Both the position numbers and the translations under genes were made by a program. 38,172 nt of DNA, from positions 274,753-312,924 of the forward strand of contig NW_005434624.1 of NCBI RefSeq assembly GCF_000315625.1, given 5' to 3'. The notes beneath the pieces were generated by a model, which was not told the origin of the DNA, ran no database searches, and saw nothing but the letters and a program-made list of their open reading frames with translations. The first letter of the stretch is position 1; each line of letters starts with the position of its first letter. Below, in pieces: positions 1 to 11,825 of the stretch. The DNA comes from Guillardia theta CCMP2712 (taxonomy: Eukaryota; Cryptophyceae; Pyrenomonadales; Geminigeraceae).

Positions 1-63
1 GGTCCCCCTCCTACTTCCTCCCTTCCTCCTCCTCCCTCCTCCGCCCCCCCCCCCCCTTCGTAC

Positions 64-1368
64 CTGCACGAACTCCCCCGCCTCCTTGGTCTTATCCCAC
101 AAGAGCCTCATGCACTCAGCATTCACTCGCTCCTGTAGGAAGGAAACGTCAGAGATAAACTCGCTCCTTCCCTCTCCCAGCTCTCGCTTGTTCCTTCTCC
201 TCGTTTTCCTGCTTCTGCTGCTGCAACATGCTGCTGCTGCACATGCTCCTCCTCCTCCACCACTTCCTCGTTCTCCTCTTCTACTTCCCCTTCCTCCCCT
301 CTTCTCCCCCCACACTTCATCGGTTTACCTTGAGCTCCTCGAACCTCCCGATCTCATTGCACGAGTTCGTCACGTCCTCCAACACCTGGTACATCATCAG
401 CAGAGCAGCTTGGGGAGGGGAACGAGGGGAGGAGGGACAACGTTCAGGGCATGAGGAGGGAAGGGAAGACCAAGAAAGATAAGAGGAAGCAGCAGTGAGA
501 GGAATGGAGGATTCGGAAGAGCGAGGAGAAAGCTTAGGCAAGGAAGTAGGGTGGAGGAGGAAGAAGATTTGGAGGAAGGAGGGAGGGAGAGAGGAAAAGC
601 AGGGCAGGAAAGGGAGGATCTAGAAAGAAGGAGGAGGAGGAGAGAGGCGAGGGGCTACGAGGAGGGAAGGATGAAATTCTCACCTGCTTCAGTTCGTCTC
701 TCACCATCCTGACACACAAAGTCGCTGGCTCCTCCATCTTCTGAATCAATTTCTTCACCAGCACCTCGAACGCTGCAACAAGCCAAAATTCGGTCATCCT
801 TGTCCTCGTCCCCTTCCCCTTCCCGTTCCCCTTCCTCCTCCTCTCCCTCCTTGCGTCCTCGTCTCTGTCCTCCCCTGCTCTGCTCTTCGCACCTGAGTTG
901 GGAACGAACAGGTCAGCTCGCACTCCGACGGCATTCCGCCGGGCTGTGTGAATGTCTTCATCCGAGAGCTCCTGCAGGAGAGCAGGTCTTAGACTCTGAG
1001 AGACTCGAAGAGAGGAGGAGACAGGAGGAGAACGGAGGGGGTCGGGGTAGTGGGAGGGAGGGAGGAAAGGTAAAAGGAGCTGGGCAATAGAAGAGCAGGG
1101 CAAGTGGGAGGGGGAGGGATGGAGGGGAAGGGAAGGGAAGGGAGGGAGGAATGGATCAAGGGACGAAGGGGAGGGAGGGAGGGAGGGAGACGGGGACGGA
1201 GGGAGAGGGGGAGGGGGAGTTTCAATGTGACATCTTGCTTGTCTCTGGTTCACCTCTGAGTCCATTTCTTCGATGTCCTTTCGAAATTCCTGCAAACCAG
1301 TCACAGCGATCCTGTAAAACATCCGGAGATTCTTGGTGCCCCTCCTCGTCCTCGTCCTCGTCCTCGTC

Positions 1369-1429
<61 letters not shown>

Positions 1430-3535
1430 CCCTCGCCCTCGCCCTCGCCCTCGCCCTCGCCCTCGCCCTCGCCCTCGTCCTATCAGTTTCGCCCATCCCC
1501 TCCCCTCTTTGCCCCTCCCCATCGACTGCAGACCTTCAGGAAGATCTCACGGACTCGGGCGGGTCCGTAAAGCGCGACAGTGCTGTGAGGTGTTGATAAG
1601 AAGAAGGGATGAGGATCAACCAGGGTTTGCGATCATTATCATGTACATCATCGTCATCATTCTCATCCTCATCCTCATCCTCATCCTTGTCATCATCATG
1701 TACACCATGTACATCATCACCACCTTCTTTACTCACCTGTTCTTTGCGTTCCCTTGCATAATCTCCCGGTACTGTTCACAGAATCTATGGATGGCACTGA
1801 CCTGTTGGGACGTCATTCCACTAATTCTCTTTCTCTGTTGCCCTCTTACAACAATCGCCCGCTGCTCCCTTTGTGTTTGTCCGCACTCGCCGCCATATCT
1901 CTCCTGCACCTCGTAGGCTTCTCGTAGCAGATACTTCACCTGTACATCATTCAGCTCCAATCTCCTCCTCTCCTCTCAATCCCCTCCTCTGCTATCGTCG
2001 TCCTTCTCTCCTCTCCTCTCCTGTCGTCGTCCTTTCTACTCTGCTCGCCTATTGTTATCCTTCTGCTCTGCTCTGCTCTGCTGTCCTCTTCTCTCTTGTC
2101 CTCCTCTTCGTTCCCGTCCTTCCCCCTGTACTTCCTCTTTCCCCTCCTGTTTCTCCCACGTTCTATTCTTTACCCCCTTCCCTGTCCCCTTCCTCCCTCT
2201 TTCACTGCAGCCTATCAGCATTGAAACACTCACGGACCTTCTTTGAGATCTCCGGCATGTGCAACCTGATGTGGTTCTCAAGGATGTTGTTGAGCCTTCT
2301 TGACAAGTAGGGAATTCCCTGTTGTGCACGATCAAACTATGTTTCCTCACCCCCCAGTCCCCTCCCTGTCTCCTCCTCCTCCTCCTCCTCCTCCTCCTCC
2401 TCCACCACCATCACCACCATCACCACCATCACCACCACTACTTTGTCCTCATTCTGCTCTTTGTTCTCCTCCTCTTCCTCTTTCATCATCTCACTTGTTC
2501 ACTGGATATCGCGGCATATGCATGATGCTTCTGGAAGAAGAGAGATTCCGCTTTCAGCGCCTGCAAGAGTGTGTAAATATTCTTTCCTCCGTCCCCTCCT
2601 CCTCTCCTCCTCCTCCTCCTCCTCTTCCCCTCACATCTCTCATAGGCTTCGATGTGTCGATATCCCTCTGGCTTCGGTTCACCACCCCTATGTACCCGTG
2701 CTTGAGGGGGTACACCTTCCCCTCCAGCACGTCCCGCGCGTCCGTCCCTTGATCCATGAGGTCCAACTTGGTCAGCACGCCCACCGTCCTGCTCCCGTCG
2801 GGGTCCACCATCCTCGCCATCTGCAGCCCGTCGGAGTTGGCGATGTCCTGGTTGGCGGCAGAGACGGCGAGGATAATGCAGTTGGGCTTCTCTATGAACT
2901 CTCGCACCATCGTGCTGATCATCTCGGAGATGTTGTGAGGCTGGTCCCCAACGGGAACCTTGGTCAGGCCGGGGAGGTCGACGAGCGTCAGGTTGAGGAC
3001 GCTCTTGCTATGCACGCGGAGGATGATGGGTTCCTTGGAGACTGACTTGTTCGTACCAGCTATCTTGTCCGTCTCCACCTCGATCGTCCTCCTCACCTCG
3101 TCGAAGCTCGTGAACTTTTTGTTGATGTGCGCGAACTCTGCGTAGTCCTGCGAGATATCTTCTTGCAACAGCTGTAGCAGCAGCCGTCAGGGCGGAAGGG
3201 GAAGCGGGGGAGCAGCAGCGAAAGACGAGGATGAGCAGGGAGCGAGGGACAGGGAGGAGGGAGGAAGGAGGAGCAAGTGAAAGGCACCTGCAGTATCAGA
3301 GGCCTTCTGGTACAGATGCCGCTTCCTCTCGGAAGGAAGTCATACCCCACCAAGCTCTCCAGCACACTACTCTTCCCGCTGCTCTGACTGCCGACCACAG
3401 CGATCTGCATGTTGCCTTAGAGGATCGTCATCAACATCCGAAGGGAACCTGAGGGAGGTCTACAGGAGGGATGTCCAGTGGTGCGAACGCCTCCTGTAGT
3501 TTGTTCATGACGGGGATCAACTCGTTGAGCGGCAT
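64..3535 (-). CDS. Dynamin-related GTPase (DRP-1), 13 exons, 3' end beyond the window
   Basis: Large GTPase that polymerises on membranes to drive fission. Exons (minus strand): 3535-3449, 3404-3288, 3171-2635, 2560-2495, 2318-2238, 1939-1850, 1801-1737, 1582-1534, 1289-1254, 971-893, 772-684, 385-329, 132-64. They join in frame to 474 codons. The start [17 protein letters not shown] matches the usual dynamin N-terminus. Visible GTPase motifs are G1 GSQSSGKSS (about residue 34), the switch segment with TRRPLILQ, G3 DLPGLT (about 133) and G4 TKLD (about 202). The stalk follows, with [21 protein letters not shown] and the signature [18 protein letters not shown]. The last visible exon ends with [16 protein letters not shown], near the stalk end, and its splice donor at 63 shows that the gene continues to the left. 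Introns run from 44 to about 298 nt, and the long ones carry microsatellites. Paralogous to DRP-2 at 29838-33224. Family assignment is very secure; single splice sites are inferred. Confidence 0.93.
1341..1480. repeat. CTCGTC/CTCGCC hexanucleotide microsatellite
   Basis: About 140 nt of CTCGTC units that switch to CTCGCC units, interrupted once near 1370. It lies wholly inside the 244-nt DRP-1 intron 1290-1533, so the Ser/Pro or Arg-rich ORFs read through it are artefacts. Confidence 0.95.
2371..2438. repeat. CTC and CACCAT microsatellite
   Basis: A CTC trinucleotide run (about 2371-2402) followed by CACCAT hexanucleotides (about 2403-2438). It sits in the DRP-1 intron between the exons at 2560-2495 and 2318-2238. 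Confidence 0.9.
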
Positions 3536-3860
3536 CTGGAAGGCATGTAAGCGATGGGAGGAGAGCATGGCTGCAGGAGCTCTTTTTGTCGTTGCAACCC
3601 ATTCATGGAGCTCGTTTGATGCAAGGACAAGGAAGAATACTAGAATTTCAAAATGGCTCTAGAGACAGGGGCAAGAGATAACGATAATCGATCAATAGAC
3701 TGGGGTAGGGAATAGGGACTGGAGACACTAGCAGATTATCTAGGTACTTCAGCTAAAGCATGCATGATCCAACAGCTTATCAAGACTGAGACCGCACTAG
3801 CTGGTGCCGTACAAATGCTCGTCTTCGCAACCACAGTGAACGATCTCATGGATAATCCAT

Positions 3861-3862
3861 TG

Positions 3863-3896
<34 letters not shown>

Positions 3897-3957
3897 CCCT
3901 GCCCCTGCCCCTGCCCCTGCCCCTGCTCCTGCCCCTGCCCCTGCCCCTGCCCCTGCC

Positions 3958-3996
<39 letters not shown>
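3861..3996. repeat. CTGCTC/CTGCCC hexanucleotide microsatellite
   Basis: About 136 nt of alternating CTGCTC and CTGCCC blocks, giving poly-Leu on the plus strand and poly-Arg/Ser or Gly-rich frames on the other. It lies upstream of the DRP-1 start, so it may be in the promoter or a 5' UTR intron. The same repeat type recurs at 10571-10753. The surrounding 3536-4380 shows no convincing gene. Confidence 0.93.
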
Positions 3997-4379
3997 TCTC
4001 CTCTTCACTCCATGCCTTCCGCTCTCTCCTTCGTCCGCATCACTTCGTATCCTCATCAGCGCATCAGCCGGCGGGAAACCGTGAATGAGTGGGGGTAGGG
4101 GATACACAGGGTGGTATCGATCCTCCCTTGTTTGAGTGAAAAGAAGGGGTCCTGGGAAGAAAGATAATTGATAGCAGGGGTAGTAGAACTTTTTTGCAAC
4201 CAAGGGATGTTCAATAGTGGGGTAAGACGCTGGAAATTATGGGGTAGTACATAAATAAAGACCTATGAGGGGAAGGGGCTGGGTAGTGATAGAAACTGTA
4301 GGGTATTCGATTCGGAGGGTGGGTAGGGGGTGGGTATTTCAAACATTCAGATTTTTCAATGAATTTTGAGCTCATAGAA

Positions 4380-5175
4380 GTCTCAACTTGACGGACGGCC
4401 GCGGGCGGCGCCGGCCGGCCGAGTCGGAGCCGCCGCCGCCTCCGGCCCGGGCCGGGCCCTGCGCCCCGGGCCCGGCACTGCAAGCGGGGCGTGGTACGGG
4501 GGCCGGGTGACCGTCTACCGTAGTACCCCGGTACCGTACGCCGGGTAGGCTACATTGTTACCACGGTACTGTGCAACGGTTTGCTCAAAGCCTTAAGTTG
4601 AGTTGAACTTCATCCCGGAGTAAGGGCCATCATCAATCTTGAATCCGAAACTTCTTTCGTCAGGCCCTGAGAGGACGGTCCGGCGCCGCCGAGCCTCGGC
4701 GGGTGACTAGGAAGCTTGACGGGCTTGATTCGGTGACCGTGACTGCCAGGCTTTCGCCAAGATCGGACAGCCTCTGAGAGAGAACTTCGGAAAGGCTGGC
4801 AACCCAGGGCCGGCTCGGCCGCCTCCCGGAGTCCGATCCTGCCACTCAGTGCAGTGACTGACAGGCTGACTGGCAACCGTGACTCTGCTGGCCAGTGACG
4901 CTGATTCAGCGACCGACTGACCTGAACCCACTGTGATCAGGCTTCAGACCATACTAGTCACCGATTGAGAGGCGCATGGGCCCCTCGGACGGACGCCCGC
5001 AGCACGAGTCACAGCGCTACCAGGATAACCATGGCGTCAGCCCGGGTGTTGAGCCCAGGATCAGCAACAAAATCTACAGGGCCCGAAAGGTGTCCGATCA
5101 GCGATCACAGTGAAGGCTGCGGCTGCCGCAGTGCGCGGTCACCGGAGCAGACTCAGATGAGGCTGGGAGACTGAC
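4380..5175. other. GC-rich, GTCAC/GTGAC-rich intergenic island
   Basis: Intergenic between DRP-1 and the FAS1 gene. It begins with strongly self-complementary GC (CGGCCGCGGGCGGCGCCGGC, then GGCCCGGGCCGGGCCC) and continues with dense short words such as CAGTGACTGA, GTCACCGATTGA and GTGACGCTG on both strands. No ORF here has coding character. Similar islands occur at 6285-6500, 13690-13830, 18560-19170, 22090-22330 and 24290-24730, which suggests a dispersed, degenerate repeat family rather than genes. Confidence 0.6.
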
Positions 5176-5189
5176 TCGGACTCTATCGG

Positions 5190-6130
5190 TCAATCGTCCG
5201 TCTTCCTCGCGAACAAGTCCTCTGCCTGGTAGGAGAGCAAGGCAGTGAGATGAAGAGACTAGCCCAGCTACAGCACATCAAATTCACCGGAAGGAGGGCA
5301 GGGACCTTGTAGACCCACCCGTTGCTCGCCCGGCGAGCCGCCAGCACTCGGTCCGTGCCGTCCGTGTACTTGCTGAAGAGCGTTGACAACTGCAGGGTAC
5401 AATGTCAGTGAAGAAGTCAACTCTTCTCTGCACATCACAGGATATCCTATCCCCGTCACGGTCGTCACGGCTGAGTCCCTTCCGAGTTTCTCCAGCGATG
5501 CTGGGTCCAGCACTTGGGACAGGGCGACCTGGTGAGTCGAGCAAGTATCAAACGAGTGCTACGATATCAGCGATGGGGTACATGGGAAAGAAGATACTTC
5601 CTCCACTCCTGCTCATTCAGCGACATGAGAAGCCTCTGCCCGACGTTGCTCTGTGGTATGTGAGCTTGGGCAAGCATGTTGCACAATGTGACCTGCAGCG
5701 CCGAGTTGACAGGAGCGAACACCACCAAGCTTCGAGTTGCGTGATGTTTGCTCAGACTCGGCTTGTCCCAGGCGCCCTGCTTGAGCTCCTGCAAGAAGCT
5801 TTCTCATCCAGGTCAAGGGACCGCCATGGTCTACCTCGTAGTAGGAGAAGAAGAGAGTTGTATCTGGATCGCGCTGTAGTATGTCCCGCACTGTTTCCTT
5901 GGCGCCCTGCCGTCTTCTAGTCACGATATGTTTAACATTCTGAGCAGTGCGCGAGACCTTGCTCATGCATGCGCAGAGAAGAACGCAGAGGATGCTCACG
6001 GCCACAAGGACAGGAATCGCGTTCCATCCTGTGTGCTGGTAAGTCGAGGTTGCATGGGAGGGAGCATGGCAGATGTCTGCACACCTAGAAATATCGCCAG
6101 CATCTCTTGCCCTGCCATGGCGCTCAGCAT
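5190..6130 (-). CDS. Small membrane-anchored FAS1 (fasciclin-like) domain protein, 7 exons
   Basis: Exons: 6130-6085, 6028-5835, 5788-5693, 5650-5582, 5528-5439, 5389-5288, 5225-5190. They join in phase to 211 codons (210 aa plus TGA). Introns are only 42-62 nt. Residues about 16-38 form one hydrophobic helix (NAIPVLVAVSILCVLLCACM), probably a signal anchor. One FAS1 domain follows: the first helix VRDILQRDPDTTLFF, the H1 motif LVVFAPVNSAL, the H2-like motif WRKYLLSH and the final strand SNGWVYKVPALLP. FAS1 domains are known as extracellular adhesion or matrix modules. The start at 6130 is chosen because ATG then splices in phase into the helix; the in-frame ATG at 6118 is an alternative. The length fits a single FAS1 domain with no repeats. 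The family call is good; the role is inferred. Confidence 0.8.
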
Positions 6131-6284
6131 TCTCGGCTCTTCTCTCTCAGCATTCCCTCCGCTCCTTCACCAGTCACCATTTTCATGCATCACAAGGACC
6201 ACCCCCACCTTCATGTTTCTTCAGATTTGATGGGGTATGATTATCTGAGGCGGGTCTTCTCTATCCGAGGCGGGGCTTCTCTAA

Positions 6285-6500
6285 GCTAGTCCTCGGGAGC
6301 GACGGTCGGCCCGCCGGTGGCCCGCCGGGGGCCCGCCGGGCCCGTCAGCCAGTCACTGTGCTACTGAACGCCGAGTCCGGTAGGAGAGTGATAGGAAGGA
6401 ATCTCCCCGAATCCGGAGGATTAGCTGATGTATGGCCCGCGCGTCCCCACCGACTCGGCGGCCAGGGCCCCCGCAAGCCCCGCGCGCCCTTTGACTGGGC
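6285..6500. other. GC-rich intergenic island
   Basis: Lies between the FAS1 start and the USP stop codon. It contains GGCCCGCCGG repeats and CAGTCACTGTG-like words, similar to the island at 4380-5175. I see no gene between 6131 and 6581. Confidence 0.5.
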
Positions 6501-6581
6501 TGAGGGATCGGCTGCCCTAGGAAATTGAACGCATTGAAGAATATTCTATACAAGTGTGAATCAAGACAATCGTGACGGTCG

Positions 6582-9005
6582 CTAGCTGTCGAGCTTGTGA
6601 TACACTAAGAGGTAGGCAGTCTGAGAGCAGCCCAGCACGTTCTCGAACGCTGCAACAGCAGGCTGCAAGGAAGGAAAGGACTTCAGAAGAAGCAGGGGGA
6701 GGGAGCTGGCGGGGGGGGCAAGGGGGAGGAAGGTCAGAGACTTACGATCCTTCCTGACGTCACGTCCCGTTGCCCAACAGGAGTGCAGATATGGTCGTTA
6801 CACTCCCACCAGGCGCCACCTGGTTTACTGTCAGGTTAACGATGACGAAGAGGGGGAATTGGAGAAGGTGGACACGAGAGCAGGAGCAGAGCAGGAGCAG
6901 GAGCAGACATGCGGCAAACATGGCAAGGTCCATTGCAGCAGCACACGGATCGATAAGCAGTAGCAGCACCGCGAATTGAAGGAGCGAGGCAGAAGCAGCA
7001 GAACGGAAACAGAGAAGAAGAAGGAGCAGGAGAAGGGAAACTGAGCCGATGGACGAGGAGGAGGAGGAGGAGGAGGAGGAGGAGGAGGAGGAGGAGGAGG
7101 AGGAGGAGGAGGAGGAGGAGACTGAGTTGATCAAGGAGGGTGAGGTGGGGAAGAAGAGGAGGCGGAGGCGGATTTGCTGACCTTGGTCTTTCACCGCACA
7201 GACGTAATGACCAGCCTGACTAACATCAGCTAGCACAAGCTGACAGAAAAAAACCTCTAAGGAGCCTCCGAGGTGATAGCAGATGCCTGCAAGGCAGGTA
7301 AGACGCGAGAACAGAAGCGAAGAGGAGGGGGAGACGACCGGTGAGCTCGAAGGTTTGAGACTGAGCTTCCTCTGGGTGGTCAAGGAGGAGGTCTTGTAAG
7401 AGGGAAGTGGGAGGGTAAGAGAAAGCGATCGGAGGAACAAGAAAGTTTTACCATCACACTCGTCGATGTGATAGTCCTTTGTCTGCGAGGAATGAAAGAG
7501 AGTGAGTGGGAGAGAGAGAAGGCGAGAGAGAGAGGGGGAGGGAGAGGGAGAGACAGAGAGGGAGGGACGAGAAGGGACCAGCGGAGGTGACATGTGGAAA
7601 AGGGGAGAGAGGAGAGGGAGAGGGAGGGGGAAAGGGAGAGGGAGAGGGAGAGGGAGAGGGAGGGAGAGAGGGAGAGGGAGAGGGAGATGGCACAACATGG
7701 AGTTGAGAGCAAGGAGAGAAGGGTCGAGGAGCAACAACAAACAGCACAAGTTCTTGATACCCATGATTGGCTCTCGTTGTCGAGCCAGAAACGCAGGAAG
7801 GGGCTGATCTTGAGTGCCGTATCAAGCTTCCTGGCATAAGTGGAGTGGCCTGAGGAAACAGTGAGCAAGGAGAGGAGGGAGAAGCGATCTTGGACGGGGG
7901 AAAGGGCGGACAAAGAGATGGATGGGGGAGGAGGGGGGAGTGGGAGGAGGAGGAGGAGGAGGAGGCGATGGAGGAGGAGGCGATGGTGGTGGTGTGTCGA
8001 AACGAAGAGGAGGAGGACAAGCAAGAGGTGGACATGGAGGGGAAAGAACTTAGGAGAATGAAGAGAGAGGGGGCTGGCAGGAGGAATGGAATGACAGCAA
8101 GGGGGTCCAGGAGAGAAGGAGAGAAGGGAAGGAGAGAGCGGATTAGAGCAGAGGAGAGGAAAAACCCTTGTCAAATCGAAATCTCCGCACGCAAACGATG
8201 AGGCTGCGGGGAAAGTCAGGGAGGAGTAGAAGGGAGTTGAAAGAGGATCGTTGACCTCCTTGGGAGTTTCCACATCTTCGTGGTCCGTTTGATGTTGTCG
8301 GTCCCTCCGGAATGTCCTCGTGGAAATATCTTGACGCGGGCATTAGCAAGGAGGCATGTGGAGGAGGAGGCGGAAGAGGAGGAGGAAGCGGAAGAGGCGG
8401 AAGAGGAGGAGGGCGATGTGAAAAAGGGCATGCAGAACGGAAAAGCACCACCAGGAGCGGGAGCAGGAGCGGTAGCAGCAGAAAAAGGAAGGGGAGCTAC
8501 AGAGAGAGAGGGAAACGAGGAACGGAAGGAACGGTAGAGTGTGCAGGAGTAAGATAAGCACCTGTTCAGCAGCTGGCCGATGCTCTCGCCGCTAGCCTCG
8601 AGGGAAGCAACAAGGACATTGAAAGGTTCAAATTCGCAGCTGGATCAGAGTTTGAGCCTAACCGCCGACCTCCTCTGTACCCCCCGGCCCACCTCCTCCT
8701 CAGACTTATCTTCCATTTCCTTCTCGTCCCTCCCTCGCTCTAATTTGTCTATCAGCCTCTTCACTCTCGTGTCGAATCCTAGTCTGACTTTGCATGCTTG
8801 CTTCTTTCTTGTTTTTGCCTCCCATTCACCCTTTCCTCTTCTCCCTCCTCTCCTGCTCTCCTCCTCTTTCTCACCCTTTCATCGTCTGCTTGCTGAGATC
8901 CCATGTATGTGTGAGTATCTGACCAACGAAGGATGGGGATGAAGAGGAGAGTCTGTCGACCAGTTAGAAGCAGTGTCCAGCAGCAGAAGCGGCAGCAGCG
9001 GCAGC

Positions 9006-9081
<76 letters not shown>

Positions 9082-10599
9082 CGACATGGAAAGGACGATG
9101 ATGGACAAGGAAGCAAGGAGGTACGCAACGCTCAGGGTTTTCACCTACTCCTCCTCGTCCTGGAATTTTCCACGCACATCCCAAGGACGTCGAAATCCCA
9201 TTTGACCTCCCCAAGGATCTAACGGCGGAAAGAGGTCAGGACGAGCGAGGTAGGAGGAGAGAAGGGGGACGAGAGGGATAAAGTAGAGTAGGAGGGTAAG
9301 AAATTAAAAGCAAAAGGCAGCAGCAGCGGGTCTGAGCGAGGACAAGTGGAGAGGGGGGAGGGGGGGGAGGAGGAGGAGGTGAGGGAGAACGAGGAGAAAG
9401 AAGGGAAAGAAGAGGAGCTGATGCTGCTGATGCTGCGTTCAACCTTCATCATGGACAGGAATTCTGTCTGATCCTGTCGGGACGAGATGCCCTCAAGTCT
9501 CTGCAGCGAGAGGGAGAGGAGGGTCAGCAAGCGGAGAGGAGCAGCAGGAGCAGCGGACGTGCAGGTATTGCTCGCAGAAGTGACCCATCTTGGTATGCTC
9601 TTCCTTGGGGATCTGCGACCGCAAGTCCTCCCGAACGATCTGAAGGATGGGAAGGTGAGGGAAAGTAATAGACGGTAAGGAGGAGGTAAGAGAGGGGGTT
9701 TGGGGAGGGAGAGAGGAGAGGAAACGAGGAAGAAGGCAGCGAAAAGCGAGCAGCAAGCAGGAGGAGTGGTTTTAAGGTATGCGCAGAGGGCAGAGGCGAA
9801 CCTGGAGAATCGACTCGAGGAACTCGTGTACGTCACACTGCCCCTGATGCAGCAAAGCAGATCAGGAGGAACGGAGGAGGGGGAGACAGAAGCGAGGATG
9901 GTGGTATTTGAGAAGGATTTGGAAGTGGTGGAGGAGGTAGAGTAGTGATAGTGGTGTTAGCAATTAGAGAGGACGAGGAGGAGAAATAGTAGGAGGATGA
10001 CAAAGTGGTAGACGAACTGATGTTCGTCGTTGAGATGAACAAGTAGTGTTGGCAGTGGTGAATGAGGAAGGACCAAGGAAGCACCTGGCGCTGTTGAGAA
10101 GGGACTATGAGAGGGACCCATCTATGAATGCAGTCGCTGCAGGAGAAGTTCAGGACGCACCAGCGAAGCAAAGAGAAAAGGAGAGCGAGAGAGCAGGGGA
10201 CAACGAGGCAGGAAGGGAGGACGAGGAGGAAAAGGAGACAGAGGGTGAATAGCAGGTGCAGCAGGGAGCGTGGTATGAAGAGGGACCGGAAGCTGTTGGA
10301 AGTCTGTTTGTCGATCGGTTTCCCAGCGCTGAGAGTGAAGTCATTTTCTCTTCACCTTTCTCTCCATAATCCTTTCTCCTGCTGAATCCTCCCCATCCTC
10401 CCCATTGTCTTCTTCCTCTGCCCCCTGTATCCTTTTCCTGTCTCCTCATGGCTTGTTCCCCCCTCGACCCCCCTCTGACCCCTCTGGATTTTTGCTGCGA
10501 TCGCACTACCTCTTATCGCCCTTTCTTTGCTCCAGCTTTAATTTCACCTCCTGCTCCTCTTTCACTGCTTTCTGCTCCTGCTCCTGCCCCTGCGCCTGA

Positions 10600-10647
<48 letters not shown>

Positions 10648-11550
10648 CCCCGCCCCCGCCCCTGCTCCTGATCCTGCTCCTGCTCCTGCCCCTGCCCCCG
10701 CCCCCGCCCCTGCCCCTGCCCCCGCCCCTGCCCCTGCCCCTGCCCCTGCCCCTCCATCACCTTGCTCGCTCTCTGCATGTCACCCGAAGGTTTCTCAGCG
10801 CGCTGGCGACCGCGCAGGAGCACCTTGAATGTGATCGCACGTCACGCAAGGTCACAGGCATGACCAGCTACATCTGGAGGTCTCGGTCGAAGTCCTGCAC
10901 GAGACCAGGTCATCTCCTGCTGAAGAAAACCTGGGGAGGGGCAGGGAAAGAGGAACGGGGAGGAAGAAGGGGAGGGGAGCTGAGAGGGTACTTGGAGAAG
11001 AGCTGGAAGGGGAATAAAATGACGAGGGGAGGGGCTGATACGAGTACAGCGGAGCAGGCTGCTGGGAAGGAGGGCAGGGGAGGCGAGAGAGTGGGAGAGG
11101 GGTGGGAAGGAGCAGGCAGGAAAGGGGCGCAAGGGCAGAGGAAGGAAGCTGGACCGGTAGGGAAGCTGGGAGGTGAGGGGGTGGGAGCCACCTTGATGGC
11201 GAAGAAGAGCAGCTGGATGGCCGAGTTCATGAAGCAGAGATTCTCGTGTCCTCGAACTCCTGGAAGAAAACGATCAGTGCGAGGAAGGAGCTGACTTGGT
11301 TGCGCTGACCGTTGTAGAGGCCGCAGGGACCGGCGTGCCCTCCCTCAGCCCGTTTCTTACTGTGTAGATTGAAGGTGTGTAAGTGTGAGGAGGACGAACA
11401 AGAAGAGAAGGAAACAGGACAAGGAGGAGGAGGAGGAGGAGCTGGAGCTGGAGCAGGAGCAGGATGGCGAATGATCCAGAGCACGCCGAGAGGAGCACGA
11501 GCACGAAATTCGGATTACCCGTTCCTGGTCACCGTCATGAATTGAGGTTG
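6582..11550 (-). CDS. Ubiquitin-specific protease (USP/UBP) catalytic core, 17 exons resolved, N-terminus open
   Basis: Cysteine deubiquitinase. Exons: 11550-11519, 11359-11310, 11259-11192, 10894-10872, 10802-10761, 10136-10085, 9837-9802, 9639-9559, 9500-9444, 9218-9145, 8639-8562, 8329-8166, 7849-7761, 7482-7452, 7286-7182, 6819-6746, 6662-6582. They sum to 379 codons in one phase including TAG. Landmarks in order: Cys box GLYN then ENLCFMNSAIQLLFF; QQ box QQRQCDVHEFLESI; CEFEPFNVLVASLE (the EPF segment); PRSLIVCVRRFRFD (the LKRF box); His box SQAGHYVCAVKD; WWECND with the third catalytic residue; C-terminal TAYLLVYHK. The spaced Cys box, with extra residues between GLYN and CFMNS, recalls the USP53/54 type. 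All three active-site motifs are present, so activity is plausible. The two exons at 10.8-10.9 kb are the least certain. A membrane-anchor exon may lie upstream (11826-12149). Confidence 0.85.
7055..7120. repeat. GAG trinucleotide microsatellite, about 22 units
   Basis: Pure GAG/GGA run of about 66 nt in the USP intron 6820-7181. On the sense strand it is CTC-rich. Confidence 0.95.
9008..9079. repeat. Pure (CAG)24 repeat
   Basis: Twenty-four uninterrupted CAG units in the 505-nt USP intron 8640-9144. The sense strand reads CTG. Poly-Gln, poly-Cys and poly-Leu ORFs across it are not coding. Confidence 0.95.
10571..10753. repeat. CTGCTC/CTGCCC hexanucleotide microsatellite
   Basis: About 183 nt of CTGCTC, CTGCCC and CCGCCC units in the long USP intron 10137-10760. 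Same class as the repeat at 3861-3996. Confidence 0.93.
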
Positions 11551-11825
11551 CTGCCAGAGCAAGTCAGGTGTACACGAGGGGGGGCAGTGCGCGCGTTCAC
11601 ATTGATCTCCTCCTCCTCCTCAGCGCTGCGGGACGTACTTGCCACCTTTCCACAAGGCAACTCCTTCAGTCCTGCTCCCTCCCCCTCCCCCCTCCTCCCT
11701 CCCCCCTCCCCCCTCCCCGGCCATTTTGCGCCACCTCTTGTCTCCGACGTCTGACTTCTTGCCTCGTCTGCTGTGGCCCTGCCGTTGCCGCATTCCTCCT
11801 CGTCTTCGCGTGACGGGGCAGGCAG

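Noticed and set aside
534-1496. Long minus-strand ORF with Arg-Ala and Arg-Thr dipeptide runs
   Set aside because: It reads through the intronic hexanucleotide repeat and several splice sites of DRP-1. The real exons lie in other frames.
3764-4084. Poly-Leu ORF that looks like a membrane protein
   Set aside because: A translated CTGCTC/CTGCCC microsatellite with no conserved flank.
7182-7286. Immunoglobulin-like D-x-G-x-Y-x-C reading of QAGHYVCAV
   Set aside because: The neighbouring exons fit a USP, and AGHYVCAVKD is the USP His box in the right order before WWECND.
8779-9214. Poly-Cys, poly-Leu and poly-Gln ORFs
   Set aside because: The three frames of the intronic (CAG)24 repeat; the real exon 9218-9145 lies beside it.
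10506-10823. Gln/Gly/Glu-rich ORF
   Set aside because: Microsatellite translation. Only the short exon 10802-10761 in another frame fits the USP.
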